Assembly (NCBI RefSeq): GCF_016127315.1
Contig: NZ_CP065997.1
Location: 1,984,001-2,048,000, forward strand
Source of the DNA: Achromobacter deleyi
GTDB taxonomy: Bacteria > Pseudomonadota > Gammaproteobacteria > Burkholderiales > Burkholderiaceae_B
Reading direction: 5' to 3'
DNA length: 64,000 nucleotides
The position numbers and the translations under genes are program-made. Below are positions 1 to 10,055 of the stretch, one piece after another (the first letter of the stretch is position 1; each line of letters opens with the position of its first letter). The notes below the pieces were generated by a model. That model did not search any database. It was given only the letters and a program-made list of their open reading frames with translations, and had not been told where the DNA came from.

Positions 1-317
1 ATGACGGACAGGTTCTTCCAGTCGGCGCGGATGATGCGGCCTTCGGGGTCGAATTCTTCGCAGCCCAGGCCGATGTTGACGCGCTCGGCGGCATCGCGCA
101 GGTAGATGCCGACGCCGCTGTAGCCCTTCTTGACGGCGTGGTGGAAGTGGCCGGTGTAGCCGGGCGGGTGGCGCAGGTCTTCGGTCAGATCCTCGTCCGA
201 TACCTTGATTTCCTGCAGGCACAGCACGTCGGCGGCGTGCTTCTCCATCCAGGGTTGCAGGCCCTTGCGGAAGGCGGACCGGATGCCATTGAGGTTGATT
301 GACGTGATGCGCAGCAA
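1..317 (-). CDS. xth: Exodeoxyribonuclease III, 5' part only
   Basis: This is the N-terminal ~105 residues of an AP endonuclease/3'-5' exonuclease of base-excision repair; the rest lies beyond the left edge. The protein opens MLRITSINLNGIRSAF and carries LCLQEIKV, where the Glu is the metal-binding residue of the EEP nuclease fold, followed by a GYTGHFHHAVKKGYSGVGI stretch typical of ExoIII. I chose a TTG start because AGGAGT lies about 7 bases upstream and no ATG is in frame there. It is divergent from pyrE with about 130 bp between them. The family call is safe; the C-terminal catalytic Asp/His cannot be checked. Confidence 0.88.
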   Translation of the reverse strand, partial: MLRITSINLNGIRSAFRKGLQPWMEKHAADVLCLQEIKVSDEDLTEDLRHPPGYTGHFHHAVKKGYSGVGIYLRDAAERVNIGLGCEEFDPEGRIIRADWKNLSV

Positions 318-451
318 AGCGGGACTCCTGTAGAGCGGCCGGAAACGGCCGGAACAATGCCAGGAATTTAACCGACTCGACGACGTTGCCCGGGAATAGC
401 CCCGACAACGGATAAAATGCCGGGGTTTGCCACCTCTCGGATCCTCCTCGC

Positions 452-1141
452 ATGTCTGCCGCCCACTCCGCTTCCGCCACCTCGCTCGACTTTGTCCGCT
501 TCGCCTTGAACGAAGGCGTGTTGCGCTTCGGCAGCTTCAAGGTCAAGTCCGGCCGCATCAGCCCCTATTTCTTCAATGCGGGCCTGTTCAACAGCGGTGG
601 TTCGGTCGGCAAGCTGGCGGGCTTCTACGCCCAGGCGCTGCTGGATTCGGGCGTGGCCTTCGACATGCTGTTCGGCCCGGCCTACAAGGGCATCCCGCTG
701 GCCACGGCCACCGCCGTCGCGCTGGCCGGCCATCCGGCGATGCAGGGCCGCAGCGATGTGCCGTTCGCCTACAACCGCAAGGAAGCCAAGGATCACGGCG
801 AAGGCGGCACTCTGGTTGGCGCGCCGCTCAAGGGCAAGGTCGTCATCATTGACGACGTGATCACCGCGGGCACCTCGGTGCGCGAGTCGGTGGAGATCAT
901 CCGCAACGCCGGCGCCGAGCCGGCCGCGGTGCTGATTGCCATGGACCGCATGGAACGCGCGGGCGCCGACGACGCGCTGTCGGCGCACTCGGCGGTGCAG
1001 GACGTGGCCAAGACCTACGGCATCCCGGTGGTGGCGATCGCGTCGCTGGCGGACATCATGGCGCTGCTGCAGGACGACGCCGCGTTTGCCGAGCACCGCG
1101 ACGCGGTGCAGGCGTACCGGACGAAGTACGGGGTGAAGTAA
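452..1141 (+). CDS. pyrE: Orotate phosphoribosyltransferase
   Basis: PyrE joins orotate to PRPP to form OMP in de novo pyrimidine synthesis, in the cytosol. The 229-residue protein is the usual length. It shows the N-terminal [11 protein letters not shown] orotate-site region, [10 protein letters not shown] in the flexible catalytic loop, and the PRPP signature [13 protein letters not shown] around residues 130-142. The start at [11 protein letters not shown] gives the expected N-terminus, but the ribosome site is weak. Its last 86 bases are overlapped on the opposite strand by the long 3' tail of the PIN-domain gene. Confidence 0.96.
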   Translation: MSAAHSASATSLDFVRFALNEGVLRFGSFKVKSGRISPYFFNAGLFNSGGSVGKLAGFYAQALLDSGVAFDMLFGPAYKGIPLATATAVALAGHPAMQGRSDVPFAYNRKEAKDHGEGGTLVGAPLKGKVVIIDDVITAGTSVRESVEIIRNAGAEPAAVLIAMDRMERAGADDALSAHSAVQDVAKTYGIPVVAIASLADIMALLQDDAAFAEHRDAVQAYRTKYGVK

Positions 1142-1628
1142 GCGCGAGTCCGGCAAGGCAGTGCCGGCCGCCGTATCGCAGGACAGGTTCTTCGAGCCTG
1201 TGGGCTGGTTCATGCCCGACGACCAACACGCCGCTCGCCTGGGCCGCCTGCGCCAGACTTTTGTCGAACGTGGCCAGCGCGGCGCCGCGCCATAGCGCGA
1301 GTTCCAGGTACGAGGCGTCATAGATGGTAAGCCCGTGTTCGCGGGCGAGCCGCTCGCATTGAGGCAGCCAGGCGGTAGAAGGGCGCGATTCGTTGACGAC
1401 GGGCACGCTGTTCAGCACGGCAGAGAATTTGGCCAGTGTGGCTGCCGTGGCTTGCTGCTGCCGCTCGACGCGCAAGGCGCCTTGAGCCACTTCCATTGGC
1501 CAGATCTGCGGGACCAGGACGGCTTCGCCGTTCAGGTCGTCCAGGATGGCAAACGCCTGTTCGCTGCAGGTTTGGCTGGGCAATCGCAGCCAGCTCAACG
1601 CGACCGAGGCATCTAGCACGAGCTTCAT
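1056..1628 (-). CDS. PIN-domain toxin, VapC-like, with long C-terminal extension
   Basis: This is a probable ribonuclease toxin of a type II toxin-antitoxin pair. It has the acidic PIN residues: Asp in the opening [13 protein letters not shown], Glu in MEVAQGAL, Asp in [12 protein letters not shown] and Asp in ATFDKSL. The ATG overlaps the antitoxin stop as ATGA, so the two are translationally coupled. VapC proteins are usually about 130-140 residues, and this frame runs 190. After [15 protein letters not shown] the tail turns arginine- and proline-rich and is antisense to the 3' end of pyrE. This suggests that the original stop was lost or that a frameshift is present. The substrate is unknown. 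Confidence 0.82.
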   Translation of the reverse strand: MKLVLDASVALSWLRLPSQTCSEQAFAILDDLNGEAVLVPQIWPMEVAQGALRVERQQQATAATLAKFSAVLNSVPVVNESRPSTAWLPQCERLAREHGLTIYDASYLELALWRGAALATFDKSLAQAAQASGVLVVGHEPAHRLEEPVLRYGGRHCLAGLALTSPRTSSGTPAPRRGARQTRRRPAAAP

Positions 1629-1876
1629 TCGCGGACCCCTTTGACGGCATACCACCAGGTGGCTTCGTCGGTGTACGGGATGCCCGGGAACCGTTTCAGT
1701 TCTTCTATCGCATTGTGACCCGCCTCGGTCATCAGGGGGTTGACCCGCCTGAGCTGCGCTTGCGCCAGACCGTCCTGGGTGATGACAACGAACACGCCAT
1801 CGTTTGCGGCCTGGATCATTTCGTCGAGCCGGTCCGCAACTTGTTCGCGTGGGATGGATAGGTAGGGGGCGTTCAT
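1625..1876 (-). CDS. Phd/YefM-like antitoxin
   Basis: This 83-residue protein opens MNAPYLSIPREQVADRLDEM and continues with a VFVVITQDGLAQAQL stretch that resembles the N-terminal DNA-binding fold of Phd/YefM antitoxins. In that family the C-terminal part neutralises the toxin and the complex represses its own promoter. The start was chosen for GGAG about 8 bases upstream; an upstream in-frame ATG at 1936 would add 20 residues reading through the gat terminator. It overlaps the PIN gene by four bases, so the pair is one operon. The family assignment rests on pattern, not a search. Confidence 0.72.
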   Translation of the reverse strand: MNAPYLSIPREQVADRLDEMIQAANDGVFVVITQDGLAQAQLRRVNPLMTEAGHNAIEELKRFPGIPYTDEATWWYAVKGVRE

Positions 1877-1916
1877 GGCCAAATCTCCAGTCGGAATCGT
1901 CCGGATCATTCTTGGC

Positions 1917-1950
1917 CAAACAAAAGGCCGCGACAAGATGCCGCGGCCTT
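1917..1950 (-). terminator. Rho-independent terminator of gatCAB
   Basis: On the minus strand a 9-bp stem, AAGGCCGCG with CGCGGCCTT (1942-1950 and 1924-1932), is followed by TTGTTT. It lies about 50 bases downstream of the gatB stop and just upstream of the antitoxin start, so it should insulate the toxin-antitoxin operon from gatCAB transcription. Confidence 0.75.
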
Positions 1951-2002
1951 AGGATGGGTCTGATCTTGCACGCCGCCCCAAGGTCGGGACGGCGCAGGGA
2001 GA

Positions 2003-3460
2003 TCAGCTGTCCAGCTTCTGCTTGAGCAGGTCGTTGACCTGCTGCGGGTTGGCCTTGCCGCGCGCGGCCTTCATGATCTGGCCGACCAGCGAGTTGAACG
2101 CCTTCTGCTTGCCGGCGCGGTATTCCTCGACGATGGCGGGATTGGCCGCCAGCACCTCGTCGATCATGGCGCCGATGGCGCCGGTGTCGCTGATCTGCTT
2201 GAGGCCGCGGGCGTCGATGATGGCGTCGGGCTGGCCGCCGTTCTCGCCGGCCCACATGGCGCCGAACACTTCACGCGCGATCTTGTTGGAGATGGTGCCG
2301 TCGATGATGCGGTTGATCAGCGCGGCCAGGGCCGGCGCCTGCACCGGGGCTTCGGCGATGGCCTTTTCTTCCTTGTTCAGGGTGGCGGCCACTTCGCCCA
2401 TGATCCAGTTGGCGGCCAGCTTGGCCTGGCCGGCCGGCAGCGCGTGCGCCACGGCCTCGAAGTAGGCGGCCAGGTCGCGGCTGACGGTCAGCTGGGCGGC
2501 GTCGTAGGCCGGCAGGCCGTACTCGGATTCGAAGCGGGCGCGCTGGGCGGCCGGCAGCTCGGGCATGGCGGCGCGGACCTCGTCCACCCACTCGCGCGCG
2601 ATCACCAGCGTGGGCAGGTCGGGATCGGGGAAGTAGCGGTAGTCGTGCGCGTCTTCCTTGCTGCGCATGCTGCGGGTTTCGTCGCGGTCGGCGTCGTACA
2701 GGCGGGTTTCCTGGACCACGGTGCCGCCGTCCTCGATCAGCTCGATCTGGCGCCGCGCTTCATAGGTGATGGCGCGTTCCAGGAAGCGGAACGAGTTGAC
2801 GTTCTTGATCTCGGTGCGGGTGCCGAATTCCTTCTGGCCGACCGGGCGCACGGAGACGTTGGCGTCGCAGCGGAACGAGCCTTCCTGCATGTTGCCGTCG
2901 CAGATGCCGAGCCACACCACCAGGCTGTGCAGGGCGCGGGCGTAGGACACGGCCTCGGCGGCCGAGCGCATTTCTGGCTCGGTGACGATTTCCAGCAGCG
3001 GCGTGCCGGCGCGGTTCAGGTCGATGCCGCTGGCCGGCGAGCCGTTGGCCAGGGCGAAGTCGTCGTGCAGCGACTTGCCGGCGTCTTCTTCCAGGTGGGC
3101 GCGCGTCAGGTTGACTGTTTTCTCTTCCTCGCCGACGAAGAACGACAGCGAGCCGCCCACCACCACCGGCAGCTCGTACTGGCTGATCTGGTAGCCCTTG
3201 GGCAGGTCGGGGTAGAAGTAGTTCTTGCGCGCGAACACCGAGCGCGGCGCGATCTCGGCGCCGACCGCCAGGCCGAAGCGGATGGCGCGTTCGGCGGCGC
3301 CGCGGTTCATGACCGGCAGGCTGCCCGGCAGGGCCAGGTCGACCTCGTTGGCGTGGGTGTTGGGCGCGGCGCCGAATTCGGTGCTGCTGCCCGAAAAGAT
3401 CTTGGAGTCGGTGGAAAGCTGGGTGTGCGTTTCCAGGCCGATGACGATTTCCCAGTTCAT
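2003..3460 (-). CDS. gatB: Asp-tRNA(Asn)/Glu-tRNA(Gln) amidotransferase subunit B
   Basis: GatB is the kinase/tRNA-binding subunit of the GatCAB amidotransferase that converts mischarged Glu-tRNA(Gln) or Asp-tRNA(Asn). The protein is 485 residues, the family length. It begins [17 protein letters not shown], has the [16 protein letters not shown] segment and the [18 protein letters not shown] signature, and ends in the helical YqeY-like tail ([20 protein letters not shown]). It follows gatA by two bases, the third gene of gatC-gatA-gatB. Confidence 0.97.
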   Translation of the reverse strand: MNWEIVIGLETHTQLSTDSKIFSGSSTEFGAAPNTHANEVDLALPGSLPVMNRGAAERAIRFGLAVGAEIAPRSVFARKNYFYPDLPKGYQISQYELPVVVGGSLSFFVGEEEKTVNLTRAHLEEDAGKSLHDDFALANGSPASGIDLNRAGTPLLEIVTEPEMRSAAEAVSYARALHSLVVWLGICDGNMQEGSFRCDANVSVRPVGQKEFGTRTEIKNVNSFRFLERAITYEARRQIELIEDGGTVVQETRLYDADRDETRSMRSKEDAHDYRYFPDPDLPTLVIAREWVDEVRAAMPELPAAQRARFESEYGLPAYDAAQLTVSRDLAAYFEAVAHALPAGQAKLAANWIMGEVAATLNKEEKAIAEAPVQAPALAALINRIIDGTISNKIAREVFGAMWAGENGGQPDAIIDARGLKQISDTGAIGAMIDEVLAANPAIVEEYRAGKQKAFNSLVGQIMKAARGKANPQQVNDLLKQKLDS

Positions 3461-3462
3461 GC

Positions 3463-5001
3463 TTAGGCGTCCTGCTGGGCCGGCGTGGCCTTGTGCCACG
3501 TCGTGACTTGTTGGTAGCGGTCGGCGATGGCCAGGAGGCGGCCTTCGTCGAAGTAGTTGCCGATGATCTGCAGGCCGACGGGGCGGAGATTCTTGCTTCC
3601 CCCAAATCCGCACGGAACCGACATGGCGGGCAGGCCGGCCAGGCTGACGCCCAGCGTGTAGACGTCGGCCAGCCAGTCGGCGGTGGGATCGTCGCGGTTG
3701 TCGCCGATGTTCTTGGCCACCGTCGGGGTCACCGGGCCCATGATGACGTCGCACTGGCCGGCGAAGGCGCGCTGGAAGTCCTGGGCGATCATGCGGCGCA
3801 GGCGCTGGGCCTGCAGGTAGTAGGCGTCGTAGTAGCCGTGCGACAGCACGTAGGTGCCGATCAGGATGCGGCGCTTGACCTCGTCGCCGAAGCCTTCGGC
3901 GCGCGAGCGGCTGATCATCTCGTTCAGGTCGCCATACTGCGCGGCGCGGTGGCCGTAGCGCACGCCGTCGTAGCGGGCCAGGTTGCTGGACGCTTCGGCG
4001 GGGGCGATGACGTAGTAGGCGGGAATGGCCAGTTCGGTGCGCGGCAGCGACACCGGCACGCGCACCGCGCCCAGGGCCTCGAACTGGGCCAGGGCGGCCT
4101 GTACCGCGGCAGCCACGTCCGGCGCCAGGCCGGCGCCGAAGTATTCCTCGGGCACGCCGATGCGCAGGCCCTTCAGGGGCTGGCTGCCGGCGGCGTCGAA
4201 CTTGCCCTGCGCGGCATCGAAATCGCGCCGCACGCGGCCCGGTTCGTTGGCGGCGGCGTCGCATTTTTCCAGGCTGGTGGCGTCGCGCGGGTCGAAGCCG
4301 CTGATGACGTCCAGCAGTTCGAGCAGGTCGCGGCTGCTGGGGGCCAGCGGGCCGGCCTGGTCCAGGCTGGAGCCGAAGGCGACCATGCCGTAGCGCGAGA
4401 CGGTGCCGTAGGTCGGCTTGATGCCGCTGACGCCGCACAGCGCGGCGGGCTGGCGCACCGAGCCGCCGGTGTCGGTGCCGGTGGTGGCGGCCACCAGGCG
4501 CGCGGCGACGGCCGCGGCCGAACCGCCCGACGAGCCGCCGGGCACGGCGGCCGGATCCCAGGGGTTGCGGACCACGCCGTAGGCCGAGTTCTCGTTGCCC
4601 GAGCCCATGGCGAATTCGTCGCAGTTGAGCTTGCCCAGCGACACGGCGCCGGCGGCCTGCAGGCGCTCGACCACGGTGGCGTCGAACGGGCTGACGTAGC
4701 CGTCCAGCATCTTGCTGCCGGCGGTGGTGCGCCAGCCGCGGGTGACGAAGGCGTCCTTGTGGGCGATGGGCACGCCGGCCAGCGGGCCGGCATTGCCGGC
4801 GGCCAGCGCGGCGTCGGCGGCGCGGGCCTGGGCCAGCGTCAATTCGGCATCAATATGTAAGAAGGCGTTCAGGCTGCTGGCCGACTCGGCGGCCGCCAGC
4901 GAGCTTTGCGCCAGCTCGACGGCGCTGACCTGGCGTTGGGCGAGGGCCGCGCGCAGGGCGGCGATCCCCTCGAATTGGGTGTGCAGGGCGGGTTGGGTCA
5001 T
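3463..5001 (-). CDS. gatA: Asp-tRNA(Asn)/Glu-tRNA(Gln) amidotransferase subunit A
   Basis: GatA is the glutaminase/amidase subunit of GatCAB. The 512-residue protein has the amidase Ser-cisSer-Lys triad: Lys82 in PIAHKDAF, Ser157 in PGGSSGGS and Ser181 in TGTDTGGS. It starts [20 protein letters not shown] three bases after the gatC stop. Its presence predicts that at least one of the glutaminyl- or asparaginyl-tRNA routes is indirect in this organism; which one cannot be told from this window. Confidence 0.97.
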   Translation of the reverse strand: MTQPALHTQFEGIAALRAALAQRQVSAVELAQSSLAAAESASSLNAFLHIDAELTLAQARAADAALAAGNAGPLAGVPIAHKDAFVTRGWRTTAGSKMLDGYVSPFDATVVERLQAAGAVSLGKLNCDEFAMGSGNENSAYGVVRNPWDPAAVPGGSSGGSAAAVAARLVAATTGTDTGGSVRQPAALCGVSGIKPTYGTVSRYGMVAFGSSLDQAGPLAPSSRDLLELLDVISGFDPRDATSLEKCDAAANEPGRVRRDFDAAQGKFDAAGSQPLKGLRIGVPEEYFGAGLAPDVAAAVQAALAQFEALGAVRVPVSLPRTELAIPAYYVIAPAEASSNLARYDGVRYGHRAAQYGDLNEMISRSRAEGFGDEVKRRILIGTYVLSHGYYDAYYLQAQRLRRMIAQDFQRAFAGQCDVIMGPVTPTVAKNIGDNRDDPTADWLADVYTLGVSLAGLPAMSVPCGFGGSKNLRPVGLQIIGNYFDEGRLLAIADRYQQVTTWHKATPAQQDA

Positions 5002-5004
5002 GGC

Positions 5005-5313
5005 TTAGTCGAGAACCTTGGGGACCAGGAAAAGACCGTCCTGGGCGTCGGGGGCGTTGGCCAGCAGCTCAGCGCGGCGGGCCTCCGAGGCGGTTTCGGT
5101 CACGGCGTCCTGGCGCAGGCGCAGCACGATGTCCTCGTGGGCCGACAGCGGGTGGGCCAGGGGTTCGACGCCCTGGGTGTCGACGGCCTGGAGCCGTTCG
5201 ATCAGGTGGAGGATGCCATTGAGCTCGGCCTGCGCGTGGCCGCGCTGGTCCGGGGTCAGTTCGATTCTGGCCAGCTTGGCAATGCGGGCCACATCTGTGT
5301 CATTGAGCGCCAT
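5005..5313 (-). CDS. gatC: Asp-tRNA(Asn)/Glu-tRNA(Gln) amidotransferase subunit C
   Basis: GatC is the small subunit that wraps around GatA and GatB. I start it at MALNDTDVARIAKLARIELT, giving 102 residues, the usual GatC size and N-terminus. An in-frame ATG at 5370 would add an unlike-family, proline-rich 19-residue stretch. The conserved HPLSAHEDIVLRLRQDAVTE and C-terminal FLVPKVLD are present. It is the first gene of gatCAB, and its leader of about 110 bases contains a divergent promoter shared with mreB. Confidence 0.93.
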   Translation of the reverse strand: MALNDTDVARIAKLARIELTPDQRGHAQAELNGILHLIERLQAVDTQGVEPLAHPLSAHEDIVLRLRQDAVTETASEARRAELLANAPDAQDGLFLVPKVLD

Positions 5314-5425
5314 GGGGATTGCAATATCGAGAAGCGAAGGCCGAGGGGCGGGACTGGGCAGTATGCACATGCCAAACCCGTTACAAAGCTTGAATAGCCT
5401 GCATTTATGCGCTATTTCCGGGGAA

Positions 5426-5433
5426 ATTATAAG
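5426..5433. promoter_or_regulatory. Overlapping divergent -10 boxes for gatC and mreB
   Basis: A perfect TATAAT lies on the minus strand (5431-5426), suited to gatCAB, and TATAAG lies on the plus strand (5428-5433), suited to mreB. They share four bases. I see no strong -35 for either. This is the only clearly AT-rich patch in the 5314-5540 gap. Assignment is by motif only. Confidence 0.4.
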
Positions 5434-5534
5434 TTATGATTCACGGTTTAATCGCCGTGATGACAGGCGCACCCAGGGTTTCCTGGGCCGTACGCCCCGC
5501 GGCATGACCCCAATTCCCCCCAGAATTTAGCTGA

Positions 5535-6584
<1,050 letters not shown>

Positions 6585-6668
6585 TTCTGCCCGCCAGCCC
6601 GGAGCCCCGCTTTTTCACGGCTCCGGCCGCTGCGGGGGCCGCGGGCGCGGGCGCCCGGGCTGAGATTC

Positions 6669-7553
6669 ATGCAACGACAAGGGACTCCTCCCCTATTCAG
6701 GCGCGGCCCTCCGGCGGAGGTGCGGCTGGTCATCCTGGTCGTCCTGGCAGTGGCTTTGATCATCATGGATTCGCAGTGGCGCATGCTGGAACCGGCGCGC
6801 CGCGCGATGTCCGTGGCGCTGTATCCCTTCCAGCGCGCCGTCATGGCGCCGCGCGACCTAGTCCAACAGGTCAACGAGTGGGTCAACGCCGCCAACCTCA
6901 TCCGCACTGAAAACGAAGCCTTGCAGCGCCAGCGCATCGAGCTGGCCCAGGTGGCCACGCATGCGGCGCAGCTGGCCGCCGAAAACGCGCAATTGCGCCG
7001 CCTGCTCGGCGTGACCGATACCGTGGCGCAGTCGGCCGTGGTGGTGGAAGTGCTGTACGAGCCCACCAACGCCTTCAACCAGCGGCTGGTGTTCAACAAG
7101 GGCAGCAAGGCCGGCCTGGCGCCGGGCATGCCCGTGATCGACGAAGGCGGCGTGGTCGGCCAGATCGTGCGCGTGACGCCCATGACGGCCGAAGCCGCCC
7201 TGGTCACCGACGAGCAGGTGTCCATCCCGGTGCAGCTGCTGCGCAATGGTCTGCGGCTGATCGCCTTTGGCGGGAACTCTCCCGGCAAGATGGAGGTCCG
7301 TTACCTCGCGGCCAATGCCGACATCAAGGAAGGCGATACTATCGTCACCAGTGGCGTCGGCGGGCTGTTTCCCGCCGGCCTGCCGGTGGCCAAGGTAACC
7401 TCGGTCGAGCGCGATACCGCTTCCGGCTTCGCGCGAGCCGTCTGCGAACCGCTGGCCCACCCTGAACGTTATCGCCACTTCCTGGTCCTGCAGGTGGATG
7501 TGGAACGTGCCGAGTCCAACCGTCAGGAGGTCGATTCCGGTGGATCGGACTAA
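6669..7553 (+). CDS. mreC: Rod shape-determining protein MreC
   Basis: MreC is the periplasmic scaffold linking MreB/MreD to PBP2. The 294-residue protein has one N-terminal membrane segment (VRLVILVVLAVALIIMD, about residues 19-35). A coiled coil follows at roughly residues 70-105, rich in E/A/Q/L, then the beta-barrel region with GMPVIDEGGVVGQIV and SGVGGLFPAGLPVAKV typical of the family. Its end overlaps the mreD start by 14 bases. Confidence 0.95.
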   Translation: MQRQGTPPLFRRGPPAEVRLVILVVLAVALIIMDSQWRMLEPARRAMSVALYPFQRAVMAPRDLVQQVNEWVNAANLIRTENEALQRQRIELAQVATHAAQLAAENAQLRRLLGVTDTVAQSAVVVEVLYEPTNAFNQRLVFNKGSKAGLAPGMPVIDEGGVVGQIVRVTPMTAEAALVTDEQVSIPVQLLRNGLRLIAFGGNSPGKMEVRYLAANADIKEGDTIVTSGVGGLFPAGLPVAKVTSVERDTASGFARAVCEPLAHPERYRHFLVLQVDVERAESNRQEVDSGGSD

Positions 7554-8109
7554 TCAACAATCATCAGGCCAACCGCGGCGCCGGCTGGGCACGCCCAGCA
7601 ACGTGCACCCGGAACGCCTGTCGGGCCCCGCGCACGGGGTCTTCGTCTGGGGCACCATCCTGCTGGTCTGGCTGGTGTCGCTGCTGCCTTGGCGCCTGTG
7701 GCAGGGCGCGCCCGACGTCCTGATCCTGATCATCGCCTTCTGGTGCGTGCACGAGCCGCGCCGCGTCGGCCTGTTCACCGCCTTCTGCTTCGGCCTGCTG
7801 ATGGACGTGCACGACGCCGGCCTGCTGGGCGAGCATGCGTTGTCCTACACCCTGGTCGCCTACGGCGCCGTGGTGCTGCACCGCCGCCTGCAGCGTTTCG
7901 ACCTCTGGAGCCAGGCCATGCACATGCTGCCTGTGTTCCTGATCGCCCGCTTCCTCACCCAGATCATCCACGCCTGGCTGGCCGGCAAGTGGCCGGGCTG
8001 GGACTGGGGCATCAGCGTGGCCATCACCGCCGCCCTGTGGCCGCTGGCGGGTTGGGTGCTGCACTTGCCGCAGCGCGGTGCCGATGACGCCGAATCTTCC
8101 TCCGCCTGA
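7540..8109 (+). CDS. mreD: Rod shape-determining protein MreD
   Basis: MreD is the small polytopic inner-membrane protein of the elongasome. I use the GTG at 7540, because AGGAGG lies nine bases upstream and the resulting 189-residue protein starts inside the end of mreC. Starting at the ATG at 7498 would add a charged stretch with no ribosome site. About five hydrophobic segments are visible, including FVWGTILLVWLVSLLPW and the family-typical LLMDVHDAGLLGEHALSY. Confidence 0.93.
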   Translation: MDRTNQQSSGQPRRRLGTPSNVHPERLSGPAHGVFVWGTILLVWLVSLLPWRLWQGAPDVLILIIAFWCVHEPRRVGLFTAFCFGLLMDVHDAGLLGEHALSYTLVAYGAVVLHRRLQRFDLWSQAMHMLPVFLIARFLTQIIHAWLAGKWPGWDWGISVAITAALWPLAGWVLHLPQRGADDAESSSA

Positions 8110-8126
8110 CGGCGGCGCCGCGTCAC

Positions 8127-10055
8127 ATGTTCGAATTCAAGAAAACCGGCCAGCAGCAAAAGCAGCGCTTCCGCCTGCGCGCCTGGGTGGGCGGCGTGTT
8201 CGCGCTGGCCTGCTTCGGCGTGCTGGTGGGCCGGTTCTGGTACCTGCAGGTCGATCGCTACGAGGGCCTGTCCGAACGCGCCGACCGCAACCGCATCGCC
8301 GTGGTGCCGATCCCGCCGCGCCGCGGCGAGATCCTCGACCGCAACGGCGAGGTGCTGGCGCGCAACTACCGCACCTACACGCTTGAAGTGGTGCCGGCCC
8401 AGGCCGGCAACATGAACGCGCTGTTCGAGCGGCTGACGCAGGTGGTCTACATCAGCCCGGCCGACCAGCGCCGCTTCAAGCGCCGCGCGGCCGAATCCAG
8501 CCGCTACGCCAGCCTGCAGCTGCGCAACAACCTCAACGAGACCGAGGCGGCCTGGTTCGCCGCCCACGCCTTCCAGTTCCCGGGCGTCGAGCTGCGCGCG
8601 CGCTGGGTGCGCGAGTATCCGCAAGGCCAGTCCGCCGCCCACGTGGTCGGCTACATCGGCCGCATCGCCGAGGGCGACATCGAGGAACTCGAGCGCGCCG
8701 GCCAATTGGGCAACTACCGCGGCACCGACGTCATCGGCAAGAAGGGCATCGAGAAGACCTGGGAAGAGGCGCTGCATGGCCGCACCGGCCTGGAAGAGGT
8801 CGAGGTGACCGCGGGCGGCCGTCCCATGCGCACGCTGCGCCGCATCGACCCGGTGCCGGGCTCGGACATCATGCTGTCGATCGACATGGGCCTGCAGAAA
8901 GTGGCCGAGGAAGCCTTCGTGGGCCAGCGCGGCGCATTGGTGGCGATCGACCCCGACACCGGCGAGGTGCTGGCGTTCGTGTCGCAGCCCTCGTTCGACC
9001 CCAACCTGTTCGTCGACGGCATCGACGTGGACAACTGGCGCATGCTGAACGAGTCGCCGGACCACCCGCTGATCAACCGCCCGCTGTACGGCACCTATCC
9101 GATCGGCTCGACCTACAAGCCCTTCGTCGGCCTGGCGGCGCTGGAGCTGGGCAAGCGCCGCGCCACCGACCGCATCTCCGATCCCGGCTACTTCGAGTTC
9201 GGCGGCCAGAAATTCCGCAACGCCGGCGGCGCCGCCTACGGCATGACCGACATGCACAAGGCCATCGTGGTGTCGTCGGACACGTATTTCTATTCGCTCG
9301 GCCCCGAGATCGGCGTGAACGCGCTGCACGATTTCACCAAGCAGTTCGGCTTCGGCCAGATCACCGGCATCGACCTCGAAGGCGAAAAGCGCGGCGTGCT
9401 GCCGTCCACCGACTGGAAGCGCTCGGCCTACAAGGACAAGGAACGCCAGCGCTGGTACGCCGGCGAGACCATTTCCGTCGCCGTGGGCCAGGGCTACAAC
9501 GCCTTCACCCTGTTGCAGCTGGCGCAGGGCACCTCGACGCTGGCCAACGACGGCCTGTACCGCCGTCCGCACCTGGTGCACGCGGTGCGCGATCCGCGCT
9601 CGGGCGTGGCCAAGCCCACCGAGTCCGCGCCCGACTACCGCATCCCGCTCAAGCAGGCCAACGTCGACGTCATCAAGAACGCCATGGCCGACGTGGTGCG
9701 CGCCGGCACCGCGCGCCGCGCCTTCGCCAACGCGCCCTACCAGGCCGCGGGCAAGACCGGCACGGCCCAGGTGTTCAGCCTGCGCGGCGGTCACTACCGC
9801 GCCAGCGCCATCGACGAACGCCTGCGCGACCACGCGCTGTTCATGGGCTTCGCGCCGCTGGAACACCCGCGCATCGCCGTCGCGCTGATCGTCGAGAACG
9901 CCGGCTGGGGCGCCAGCGTCGCCGCGCCGGTGGCTCGCAAGGTGTTCGACTACTGGCTGGCCAAGGACCGCCAGGACAAGATCGTGCGTCCGGATCGCAA
10001 CCTGCCGACGGCATCGGTTGAAACCATCACCTCCGACCTGGTGCGCCAACAATGA
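8127..10055 (+). CDS. mrdA: Peptidoglycan D,D-transpeptidase PBP2
   Basis: PBP2 is the class B transpeptidase that crosslinks new peptidoglycan during elongation, paired with the RodA glycosyltransferase. The protein is 642 residues. An N-terminal membrane anchor spans about residues 20-40. The pedestal contains IPPRRGEILDRNGEVLA. The catalytic Ser328 sits in GSTYKPF, SSD follows in VVSSDTYFY, and KTGTAQVF is near the C-terminus. The stop overlaps the rodA start as ATGA. Confidence 0.97.
   Translation: MFEFKKTGQQQKQRFRLRAWVGGVFALACFGVLVGRFWYLQVDRYEGLSERADRNRIAVVPIPPRRGEILDRNGEVLARNYRTYTLEVVPAQAGNMNALFERLTQVVYISPADQRRFKRRAAESSRYASLQLRNNLNETEAAWFAAHAFQFPGVELRARWVREYPQGQSAAHVVGYIGRIAEGDIEELERAGQLGNYRGTDVIGKKGIEKTWEEALHGRTGLEEVEVTAGGRPMRTLRRIDPVPGSDIMLSIDMGLQKVAEEAFVGQRGALVAIDPDTGEVLAFVSQPSFDPNLFVDGIDVDNWRMLNESPDHPLINRPLYGTYPIGSTYKPFVGLAALELGKRRATDRISDPGYFEFGGQKFRNAGGAAYGMTDMHKAIVVSSDTYFYSLGPEIGVNALHDFTKQFGFGQITGIDLEGEKRGVLPSTDWKRSAYKDKERQRWYAGETISVAVGQGYNAFTLLQLAQGTSTLANDGLYRRPHLVHAVRDPRSGVAKPTESAPDYRIPLKQANVDVIKNAMADVVRAGTARRAFANAPYQAAGKTGTAQVFSLRGGHYRASAIDERLRDHALFMGFAPLEHPRIAVALIVENAGWGASVAAPVARKVFDYWLAKDRQDKIVRPDRNLPTASVETITSDLVRQQ

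Noticed and set aside
7860..10052. A 730-codon minus-strand frame opposite mreD and mrdA
   Set aside because: This is a GC-driven shadow of PBP2 coding with low-complexity composition.
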